Shown piece after piece: positions 1 through 7,797 of a DNA stretch of 12,602 bases. The translations under genes and the position numbers were made by a program. Position 1 is the stretch's first letter. Every line of letters starts with the position of its first letter. The stretch is from Basidiobolus heterosporus B8920 (taxonomy: Eukaryota; Basidiobolomycota; Basidiobolomycetes; Basidiobolales; Basidiobolaceae): NCBI GenBank assembly GCA_000697455.1, contig JNET01031376.1, positions 1 through 12,602 of the forward strand, read 5' to 3'. The notes below the pieces were generated by a model, which saw only the letters and a list, made by a program, of their open reading frames with translations, made no database searches and was not told the origin of the DNA.

Positions 1-290
1 AGTGCTCGTGAAAAGCAAGGACCATCCGCTTGAAACAGAGAAGGTATCATGAATAAATGTTCGCAAGCCAAAAGCAGAAAGCTTCCGTAGGATTAATACC
101 GAATTTGACCAGCCTGAGAAAGGCCTGTTGATTGCGTAAGGAGCACCCCCAACACTGGAGCCGTAAAGTTCATTTATCTATAAAGTTAACACCCTCATGG
201 AATGTTTCGAATTGTCGTATCAGCGCCAGTACTCTGTTTTTGTGCCAAGGTTTGAACTAGATTACATCTTCATGTGCACTGAAACGCAAT

Positions 291-1138
291 CCGCAACTCA
301 TATCCCGAATACATAAAGGTTGAGATAAAGAAAGGTAGAAGATAATAGCTCTCCAAGCCTAAAGACTCAAACATACGATGATCACTAATTAATAGATACC
401 TTCTAAGGTACGCACAGTTACCACACCGCAAAGATCGGAATTGTAGCGTATTTAAATAAACTGAATGGACTGAAATGTACAGGAATGTACAGACGTGTAC
501 TAGAATCAGCCTGAATGCATTGGTAACTATCTGAGCATAGATAGCATACATGCATACTCATTGACCCTTCAACTATATAGAAACTAACCAAAAAAAGGCA
601 GAAAGTCGGACTGACCCAGCTGACTATCCACTTGGTCTTAAACATGCCATTTCTGCGGTATCTAAACGGCCATTGGCTAAATGCAGGAGAAATAATATCA
701 TGTCCCATATATATATATATATTTACAACCACCCTGATAACAACTCTGCGGGTCAAACTCTTTGGGGCTACCGCAAGTATCTAGATAGACACGATTTTCT
801 CTGATTGGTCAGAGCAATCATCACGATCACTCAAATTGTCGAATCCCGCAATCCTTATCTAGACTGCGGTGGTAGCTTTTTTACGTAACAAATTGAAATA
901 TACGGTAATATTTTCAGATCTCGGTAATTTATAACAGTGGAAAAATGGACTCCCTGGATTCGATACAGTCGCGATGTTATTATGATCTAGGTACTTCCTG
1001 ATTATTGGACCGCAATTTCATTAAATCTCACGTTGAACAAGAGAAATACGCCAATTTGGTTGGTAGTTGGGCCTGGTCACTCTTAACTTCAGGCTTCCAG
1101 CTCCGCCTAAGTTAGCGTCATAATTAGATCAACTGCGG
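291..1138. promoter_or_regulatory. Cluster of nine TGCGG/CCGCA motifs, candidate factor-binding sites
   Basis: The pentamer TGCGG occurs on the plus strand at 654, 747, 865 and 1134, and as CCGCA at 291, 426, 771, 846 and 1010. Five of the nine continue as TGCGGT when read on the TGCGG strand. In AT-rich DNA of this length about one or two copies would be expected by chance (my rough estimate from about 42% GC). The cluster ends about 210 bp before the cyclin start codon. CGG cores are common in binding sites of fungal Zn2Cys6 regulators, but no factor is identified here. Confidence 0.3.
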
Positions 1139-1199
1139 CATAGGTTTAGATTATAATTTGACTTGAAATGAAGAATATCTCCTTTGCTTCTAATCTGCT

Positions 1200-1349
1200 C
1201 TGAAAGTTCCCGCTTTATCACTTCTTCGACTGCCCTCAACTTTCTTTTACCCAACCAATCCCCTTTTACTCAACAGTACTATCTTGTAGACTCCAACAAC
1301 CAACCTCTTTTCCAACTTTTCAAAAGAATCTTCACCTACTAGTACCAAT
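1200..1349 (+). promoter_or_regulatory. Pyrimidine-rich leader/promoter tract before the cyclin start
   Basis: The coding-strand sequence before the cyclin ATG is dominated by C and T, with runs such as CTTTCTTTTACCC and CCAACCTCTTTTCC. Pyrimidine-rich tracts just before transcription starts are common in fungal promoters. No clear TATA box is visible at a fitting distance. The start of transcription cannot be placed. Confidence 0.35.
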
Positions 1350-2293
1350 ATGAACCTTGCCAAAAATGACAAGATTACCCACAACAAAGATACCCGCTGT
1401 CATGTTCCTGGTGGACCGGTTCCTAGTACCGTTCCACGGGTTCAACAAAGTAAGCGCGACTTTGTGGAAAAACTAGTTGGTAAGTTAGAGACTCAAGTGC
1501 ATCGGTATGGAAGATTCAATAGAAACGAAGTACCGTTGCTTTCTAGTCAAACTATCGACCCTCATTAATGAACTTGTTATTTATGTTTCCTGCAGACGTT
1601 TCTGCTCTTGTTATCGAGTCTATTTGGCCTAACCCACCCTCCTCAGCTTACTCAACTCAGATATTGGGGTTGAAAAGTTTCATTCGAGAAACGTTGAAAC
1701 GCTCGAAGACCACGTTTTGTACTCTTCTTACTGCCCTTATCTACGTTCTACGCATCAAGGAGTTCATTCCCAAGTCAGATGGGTTTTTTAGAGCCAATCA
1801 GTTATCTGATCCCGGTTCTACTTGCTCCCCTCATGACCTTCCGACAACAGCTACTCTTCTTGCTGATATGGACACTCTGTCTTTTACCCTTATCAAGTGC
1901 GGAAGAAGAATGTTTTTGGCTGCACTTATTCTTGCTTCGAAGTTTCTCGCTGACCGGAGTTGCTCGAATCGAGCCTGGGCCAAAATTACTGGGTTGAAAG
2001 TCGCGGAGATCTCCGCTTGTGAGTTGACCGTTCTTCGTCTCCTTGATTATCGACTTTTTGTTTCGTCTACAGTTTTTTCGCGTTGGTCCGCTTTGCTTTT
2101 TGAGCAAGGTACTGCCACTCCTACCTCTATCCCTACCTTTACTCCTACGCCTATTCTCAAAACCAATAACTTAAACTCAACTCCACCTCGTCAAATCGAC
2201 ATAGAAAGCAAACATTTACCTTTAAACCTACAGCAAATCACCGCCTCCCATCCGACAACCTTGTATAATTCTCATGAACAACCTTTCCATTAA
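1350..2293 (+). CDS. PCL/Pho80-type cyclin (CDK regulatory subunit)
   Basis: Two exons, 1350-1479 and 1596-2293, joined across a 116-base GTAAGT...TGCAG intron in phase 1. They give 275 aa. Reading through the intron would break the conserved junction KLV-DVSALVIESIWP. The cyclin box covers roughly residues 70-213. FIRETLKRSKTTFCTL, then GRRMFLAALILASKFL and SNRAWAKITGL, are hallmark blocks of the Pho80/PCL cyclins. Lys159 and Glu186 probably form the CDK-contact pair known in cyclins (inference). A Ser/Pro/Thr-rich loop of about 40 residues (about 105-143) separates the two halves, longer than usual. The tail from about 214 is Thr/Pro-rich and disordered-looking, as in unstable cyclins. Family members bind Pho85-like CDKs and link the cell cycle to nutrient signals. 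Which PCL subtype this is cannot be told. The start is the first ATG after the pyrimidine-rich leader. Confidence 0.88.
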
Positions 2294-3111
2294 TGTAAAT
2301 ATATATATTTCACTCATACATTCAAATGGACTACTTGAACACGCAGAGATTCGAGTGGGAGGAGGCAGGGCAAATGTTTACTTTCAAGCCGATTTTTATT
2401 TTCTTGAAAATCTCTACCTTAACCTTTACCTTGATTACTTCTTTCCCCTTTGCTTATTCTCCATTCCCTATTCCCAATTCTCGTCTCTTTCATTGAACCT
2501 TTCAGCCATCAAGTCTTCACTCTTACCCTTGATCACCTCCCTCCCCCATATCCTTCATCCCTCTTCATGCGTGTTCCTTCACTTTGTAACCTGAATCAGG
2601 TTTTCATTGATCAGTGCATTTTTTCCCTTTGATCTCTCCCTCCCCGTGCAATCCATCTCATGATTTGTACAGCTTTAATTAGAGAATTTATTGATCGTAA
2701 CAAAATATCCCAATTTTAATCACAATTCTGGTATTTTTACCGATATAGATACATGCATAGGCAGAGGTACAGACCTATACGAGTACAAAGGTATAGATTG
2801 ATATTTTACTACCTCTAAGTCATGGAATTCTCCTTTTGACCTCTGAATGAATTCCATTAGGATTTCCTTGGTTTTCGGTCGGTGCTATCTACTCTATCCC
2901 CAAACTTAGTATGTGTCTGTATCTATGCCTGAGCTTGAGTCTGAACCGAATCATTTAGCCCGATCCCAGTTCTAATCCTCAACAGAATTCATATCATTCC
3001 CCAATTCTTGTAACAACCACAACCACATTCATATACACATACACATTCACAATCACATCTTTATCCAAGGCAAGATAAGGCAGAAAATAGAATGGGCAAA
3101 GGAATAGGAAC

Positions 3112-3137
3112 GGGAGTGGGAGTGGGAGTGGGAGTGG
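3112..3137. repeat. GGGAGT hexamer microsatellite
   Basis: About four and a third perfect copies of GGGAGT. The same GAGTG-type unit recurs inside the RasGEF coding sequence at 4006-4056. Confidence 0.85.
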
Positions 3138-3333
3138 AGCCTAAGAACCATTCCAAGAAATTCGAAGATCCCTCTCGATTGGAGATTCACATACGCTTAT
3201 ACTTTTCACTTTATCCAGATTTATCTGAAGGGAATTTTCCTACTTGGTATGTTTCACGATTTCTATTTTCATTTCCATTTTGGTATCTACTTGGATTTCC
3301 GCAGCCATGATCCTAGCCGTAGCCGTATTTGTT

Positions 3334-3369
3334 CCCATCCCATCCCTATCCCTATACCTATCCCCATCC
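3334..3369. repeat. CCCATC/CCTATC degenerate hexamer repeat
   Basis: About six imperfect 5-6 base units alternating CCCATC, CCCTATC and CCTATAC on the plus strand. This is a slipped pyrimidine-rich low-complexity tract. Confidence 0.7.
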
Positions 3370-3547
3370 TGATTCCCATAATTGTCTTGATTTCCATTGG
3401 CGGTTTTATTTTTATTCTCATTCTCCTTCTCCTTCACCTTTTCATTCCTATTACCATTCTTGATCCTGATTCCATTTGCATTTCTATTTTCACTAGACTA
3501 TGATATCCTCACATCTCCATTTCCGCAGTGATATTAGGGATCCATCC

Positions 3548-3571
3548 GCATCTGCATCTGCATCTGCATCT
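3548..3571. repeat. GCATCT hexamer microsatellite
   Basis: Four perfect copies of the hexamer GCATCT, flanked by CATCC and CTACAT, in the convergent intergenic region. Confidence 0.9.
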
Positions 3572-3745
3572 ACATACCAATCAAAATATAATCATGTCAT
3601 TGGGCTACTTTAGAATTTACTAGGGTTCCCAAAGTTAAAAGGAGTAGGTGCAGGTGCAAGTACAGACACAGCTACAGGTAGCCTGTTTGTGTATACACGA
3701 TGGGATTGTTGGTAATTTTGCTTGCTTATGGCAGCGACAGGGGGA

Positions 3746-3759
3746 GGTTAGGGTTAGGG
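3746..3759. repeat. Interstitial telomere-like box (TTAGGG)2
   Basis: GGTTAGGGTTAGGG on the plus strand, within the 3' flank of the RasGEF gene. It has two exact TTAGGG units and a degenerate G-rich, GAGGTT-containing flank. TTAGGG is the telomere repeat of many fungi. Short internal copies can be binding sites for Tbf1-like proteins or scars of break repair. Which applies is unknown. Confidence 0.55.
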
Positions 3760-3824
3760 CTGAGGTTGAGAGAGGTAAAGAGAAATGAACGGTAGAATCA
3801 ATTTCACATCTAGGTAGTTCTATT

Positions 3825-3859
3825 TCACCAGTTGATTCCAATTGAAATTTAACTGGTGA
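3825..3859. repeat. Inverted repeat spanning the RasGEF stop codon
   Basis: Arms TCACCAGTT (3825-3833) and AACTGGTGA (3851-3859) are perfect 9-base complements with a 17-base AT-rich loop. The right arm starts at the TAA stop (3851-3849) of the minus-strand gene. The transcript could fold into a hairpin immediately at the end of the coding region. A function is not shown, and one such repeat could arise by chance. Confidence 0.35.
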
Positions 3860-6800
3860 TATTTCGAATAGTACGTGTAAATGGTTTGAGCCTTTTAGTG
3901 AACATGTTAGAGCCACTTAATTTGGTCGGAGTTGGATTCGATTCCCCAGAAAGCTTGTAAAATTCATCCCCTTCTTCCAAGTGATCATACCGATATGAAT
4001 GGGTGTGGGCGTGGGAGTGAGAGTGGGAGTGAGAGTGAGAGTGAGAGTGAGAATGGAGAAGTGTCTGGGCTTGGACTTGATATCGTTGCCTCAAAACATC
4101 ATTGATGTGGTCCGACACTTCAGTGGGTGATAGATTACTTTCAGGCGTAGGACTGTTAGATTCTTCGTATATTGTTGTGTTGGTATCATCTATATGTCCA
4201 CTAGCTAGCCGAGTTAGGATAGATGCACCATGAAGGCTATCAAGACTTTCTGCACTTTTGCTTGACCTAGGAACCTTTGAGGTTATTGTACTACGAATAC
4301 CGGAGGCCAATGGGATCGGCGGAGAAATTTCCAAACTTGCAAACGTAAACTCATAATTCGGCACCTCTTCAGCAGGCGGGGTTCCTAGGGCATGTCTTAT
4401 ACGTTGCATATTTGGCAAAGATGGTTTTCGGCCTCCCAGTTTACTTTCCCCTTCTCCGTAGCGACTCGGTGAGTGACCAATATTGAAGTAAAGGTGATGC
4501 TTTAAACTGCCAAATGCTTCTCGGATACCACCATTGTTATGTTTCGACCATAAGATCTCCTCTTCCATACTAGAATGATTCGACGACGTGGAGACATGAG
4601 AGATTGGATTGTTCGTAGGGGAGTTATGGGAAGCAATTGACTTTTCTACCCATCTATCGATTTCCTTTTTGGGCTCTCGGTTCTTACTAATTTCGTCAAC
4701 TTGACGTTCTGTAAGCCATGGTTGTGACAGCAGATAATGCAGTATGACTTGCTGAGTGGTGTATAGGCTGTCCAATTCTTTCTTTTTGCGTCGGGTATGG
4801 ATCGGTTTTTCATAAACCGATGGACCCTCGGTGGTGTGCAAATTAGAGCTAAAAGTAAAGAATTTCGACTTGGATTTTAAGAAGGCTGGGGGCGGGGTTG
4901 AGGGATACTTTGGTCCCGCAAGGTAGCAGCGAAGTACAGCTAACAACGTCTGAACACGGGGATCGTCTTCTAGCCGATTTGCGGTGGTTGTTTTCCCTTT
5001 GTCCACCATAGAGGTGGATGGAGTAGCTGGTGACATGGGGGTGGATATATTTAGACCAGACTTTTTGGTGGCAGCCAATAGGTAAGTTGCGTCCATGATA
5101 AAGACACCAAGAAATGGTACGGTTGGCTTGGTCAGTGGAAGAATGTGTCTCGATGAATTCACATCCGACAGCATATCTCCTCCAATCGTGATTTCTCGAT
5201 ACTTTCCATAGTTGTTATCTTCACTCATCAATTCTCTTAAGGAATCTAGGCGAGATACGATCTTCTTTGGAACGCAATGCCAGGTTCGTTTTAATCTTTG
5301 TACAGGCGGGGTTCCTGTTGCGCTCAACACTGCTTTTAAAGTCTGGAAATTACTGAGATCGTATAGACGCGAGGCGATCTTGGTCCAGTGACTCAGTATG
5401 TCCGCTCGGTCCGATGCTTCTTGAGGGGACAAGATAGAGATCTCAATAACTCTAGTCAAATAGTTGAAAAAATCGGTTGATGCCACAATGGCTGGATGCG
5501 GGGACTTCGGAGAGTGGGTTAAGACTGCATTTGGAGGGATTCGCTGGAAAAGGGCCGATTCAATTAGCGTCAGTTGGTAAGCAACAAGACGAGGTGAGAA
5601 GGTTGTGATATGAGTGGATGAAGTGGCTAATTGAACCAAGTTATTGATCTTTCCTAAGGTTGACTGAGTTTCAGTGATAGTCAGATTCAGGCTTTGAGCC
5701 TTCTCAATCACGGCTGAATCTTCATTTTTGATATGCGACTTAGATCTAAGGGTATGTACAGAATTTTTTCGACACACGTTGTGTAAAACCACCATCTCGC
5801 TATTAACTGTTTCTAGTTTTTCGCTTAGTGTATGGTAACTGATGAGCAACGGTGATTTAGGAATCGATGGGATATAATGGCTTTTCGGAACGTCATCCTC
5901 GTCAACTTGTGCCGGCACAAGGTTCAAGGGATCCACACTTCCCTCTGGAACGATATGGATGTACGTTTGTTGTGGGAGAATCATGGCATTTGGTATAGAC
6001 AAGGTGGAGGATTTGTGACTATTGTAATTAGGTGAATCTGGGGGTGAGATTGCGGAAAATATTTCCTGTTCTAATGAATCCTCACACAAATGTGAATTCG
6101 GTGAATTAGAGGGAGACATAGCTGCGAATACATCGTCACCTGGTGAATTTGGTGAAGTTGACGGTTCAGAGTCGTCACAACTCCAATCTTCAAGTAAACA
6201 AAATGTCAGTGATAGAGTTCATGTTGGTTGGCCATAGGAATCCTTCGCAAAAAATGTTATACCGTAATTTTCGTCACCAAAGGTAGGCATAGGCTGAAAG
6301 TCATCATGAATGATGGCGAGCCTCTTTAAAGGTTTCATGGTTGCTATTCGTTTTCTTGGTGTATTTGTTTGAAACCGGAGCTCCACTTCCTCCTCCTCTT
6401 CCTCTCCTTGTCCTTTTAAGTTTTGGTTAAGTGAAGCGGCTTGAAGCGGTTGATAAGTGAAGTGAGTAATTAAGCCTTGGGTTTCAATATTCATTGAGTG
6501 TGTCTGAATGATTGTATGAGCTTCAGAAAGGGACTTTTGACAAGTGGCGAAAAGCTGGTTGACTTGACGTGGTTTCTTTATGATTACTATACAAAGTTTA
6601 AAAAGAGAACATAGTGTTATTCAAAGAAACCTTTTCTACTTCATACTTGAGAAACACCTAAAACTTTATTTACCTTCTTTTTCAAATACCACTGTTCGCA
6701 AGTAACTGGTGGCCATTTCAAGGGTGTTTAAATACAAGAAATAAGCGTCCTACGTATGGGAATAATAAATACAAGAGAAAAGTGGTCACAAGAAAGTTAA

Positions 6801-6873
6801 TTAAGCCTACCTCGAAAACGCCATCTTCCTGGCTGGCCGAGGCTCTCTTGAGTAATTGTTGTATCTCCTCCAT
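3849..6873 (-). CDS. Ras guanine-nucleotide exchange factor (RasGEF) with helical N-terminal domain and His-Ser repeat tail
   Basis: Four exons on the minus strand: 6873-6811, 6749-6674, 6586-6263 and 6187-3849, giving 933 aa. All three introns (61, 87 and 75 bases) are GT-AG and keep frame. An in-frame stop lies just upstream of the chosen ATG. The RasGEF (Cdc25-homology) domain spans about residues 352-667. Recognisable blocks are LVAYQLTLIESALF, the core DLSNFQTLKAVLSA...RLKRTW, PFLGVFIMD, and the closing TQQVILHYLLSQPWL. It should exchange GDP for GTP on a Ras-type GTPase at membranes. Residues 1-75 look all-helical (LLKRASASQ, then DAYFLYLNTLEMATSYLRTV) and resemble MIT/USP8-dimerisation-like helices; this is a weak resemblance. 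No SH3 or clear RasGEF_N domain is visible. Low-complexity features are an acidic EEEEEE run (about 107), an SPNSP-rich region (about 165-210) and alternating His-Ser at 866-885. The C-terminus is basic. Confidence 0.87.
4006..4056. repeat. Coding GAGTGA/GAGTGG microsatellite (His-Ser tract)
   Basis: Imperfect hexamer repeats inside the last RasGEF exon. On the minus strand they read CAC TCT/CAC TCC codons and encode ten alternating histidines with Ser, Ala or Thr between (residues 866-885). The mixed third bases show either age or selection against slippage. Length is likely to vary between strains. Confidence 0.85.
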
Positions 6874-7203
6874 TTGACCCGCCTAACAATACTGAAAGGA
6901 AAGCGGCGAAAATAGCAATATGATAAGCGATAAAGAAGGCCAGAAATAAATGGGGAATTTATCACAAGTTGAGAAGATATAAAGTGTGGGTAGAAATGAA
7001 AAAGAGAAGAGGAATGTTTTCAAATAAACAGCTGCACCTCTGATACACAAACTGCTTAACTAGGCAGTGGTACAATATTGAATAGGGAATAACAATGGTA
7101 TGACTGACTACCAATCTATTTCTCATCTATAGCAGGAATTGAAATCTAATTTCATTATTCCAATCATGGAAGTGAATCTATTCTAACAAAGATCGGACAA
7201 TGC

Positions 7204-7220
7204 TTACCCTAACCCCTAAA
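7204..7220. promoter_or_regulatory. Telobox-like element TTACCCTAACCCCTAAA
   Basis: A CCCTAA followed by CCCCTAAA, i.e. the reverse of TTAGGG-type repeats, in the divergent promoter region. It fits the ARCCCTAA core bound by Tbf1/telobox-type factors in other fungi. Binding here is inference. Confidence 0.35.
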
Positions 7221-7245
7221 TCTCAAGGCTAGTAAAGAATTGGAA

Positions 7246-7281
7246 TAAGGAATCGAGTAAGGAATCGAGTAAGGAATCAAG
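7246..7281. repeat. 12-bp tandem repeat, three copies
   Basis: The unit TAAGGAATCGAG occurs three times in a row, with the third copy differing at one base (TAAGGAATCAAG). It lies midway in the divergent promoter region. Confidence 0.85.
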
Positions 7282-7386
7282 TAATGGGCAAAAGGAAGAT
7301 CGCTATCCATATTATTGAGGCGTATCTTGGGGTTGACACATTCCACAATCGGGGATTCAACCTATTTTTATATGTGGCCAGTGGAT

Positions 7387-7413
7387 ATCATCAGATTCTC
7401 ATCATCAGATTCT
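7387..7413. repeat. 13-bp direct repeat ATCATCAGATTCT
   Basis: Two exact copies, 7387-7399 and 7401-7413, separated by one base, in the divergent intergenic region. Confidence 0.8.
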
Positions 7414-7474
7414 ATTCATGAATGCGTACATCAATAAGAGCATAGAAGTTCAACAACGTCACTAGATAAAAAGG

Positions 7475-7489
7475 GGGTTTAGGGTTAGG
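7475..7489. promoter_or_regulatory. Telobox-like element GGGTTTAGGGTTAGG
   Basis: A second telomere-like motif in the same intergenic region, in the opposite orientation to the one at 7204, about 310 bp upstream of the channel start codon. A role as a Tbf1-like site is inference. Confidence 0.35.
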
Positions 7490-7706
7490 CTCGGTAAATT
7501 CTATAGAAGACATCAGAAACTGAAAATATCCGAAAAGCTAATGGAGCTGCCATCGCATAGGGCCACCAAAATTAAACTATTCTAGACAAAGGCTACACCA
7601 ATCGTTACCAATCTACGTATCAGGGTTCCCCTTCCTTAGAAATGCTCAGTAACTATATTAGTCCTTCCTAGATAGGAAAATCTGTTCAACACACTCTCCA
7701 TAACAG

Positions 7707-7715
7707 CTTATAAAC
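7707..7715 (+). promoter_or_regulatory. TATA-like element CTTATAAAC of the channel gene
   Basis: TATAAAC begins at 7709, about 90 bases before the channel ATG, a plausible distance for a fungal promoter with a short leader. It is the only TATA-like match close upstream. Confidence 0.35.
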
Positions 7716-7797
7716 TGCCAGTTCACCGAAGGAACTTCTTTTCCATGCAGAGACGCAACTCCTTACAGCTTTCTGAGATTAGGCAATTACTTGTAGG

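Larger units (their letters stand above)
1..1349. other. Upstream intergenic region of the cyclin gene, no gene recognised
   Basis: The stretch is AT-rich and frequently stopped in all frames. The two open frames on the minus strand (270-551 and 418-756) overlap each other, encode no family I recognise and include a translated (AT)n run, so I do not call them. It contains an AT microsatellite at 709-722, a cluster of TGCGG/CCGCA pentamers between 291 and 1138, and a pyrimidine-rich tract from about 1200 to the cyclin start. The end of an upstream gene's UTR could lie in the first few hundred bases, but nothing shows it. Confidence 0.6.
2294..3848. other. Convergent intergenic region, low-complexity, no gene supported
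   Basis: This region separates the 3' ends of the cyclin and RasGEF genes and should hold both 3' UTRs. It is strongly low-complexity: C/T-rich to about 2640, mixed AT-rich DNA to 3090, then a series of short-period repeats (GGGAGT at 3112-3137, CCCATC/CCTATC at 3334-3369, CTT/ATT-rich about 3405-3455, GCATCT at 3548-3571). Open frames here mostly translate repeats or cross them and match nothing I recognise. A telomere-like (TTAGGG)2 box lies at 3746-3759. Confidence 0.6.
6874..7797. other. Divergent intergenic region between RasGEF and the MscS-like channel
   Basis: No coding exon beyond the two start exons is seen. The region should contain both promoters. It holds telomere-like boxes at 7204-7220 and 7475-7489, a 12-bp tandem repeat at 7246-7281, a 13-bp duplication at 7387-7413 and a TATA-like element at 7709. 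On the RasGEF side a pyrimidine tract ending in CTTTCAG (about 6896-6904, minus strand) resembles a splice acceptor, so a 5' UTR intron is possible, but no matching donor is obvious. Confidence 0.55.

Noticed and set aside
270-551. 93-codon minus-strand open frame
   Set aside because: Tyr/Leu/Ser-rich composition typical of AT-rich noncoding DNA, no motif and no splice partner found.
418-756. 112-codon minus-strand open frame with hydrophobic segments upstream of the cyclin
   Set aside because: It includes a translated (AT)n microsatellite, overlaps another open frame, has no recognisable family blocks and sits in AT-rich promoter-like DNA.
1802-2107. 101-codon open frame antisense to the cyclin
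   Set aside because: It lies wholly opposite a strongly conserved cyclin box and its own sequence has no family signature.
2274-2632. Two overlapping open frames after the cyclin stop
   Set aside because: They translate C/T-rich low-complexity DNA into Leu/Ser/Phe/Pro runs; this is best read as 3' UTR and spacer.
3240-3503. Open frames on both strands rich in Ile/Pro or Asn/Asp/Gly
   Set aside because: They are translations of the CCCATC/CCTATC and CTT/ATT repeats and not credible proteins.
3746-3759. Chromosome end or subtelomere suggested by TTAGGG units
   Set aside because: Only two units, surrounded by intact single-copy genes on both sides, with no longer telomeric array.
3635-3916. 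93-codon minus-strand frame overlapping the RasGEF 3' end
   Set aside because: It overlaps the real coding end in another frame, and its Cys/Thr-rich tail comes from short repeats.
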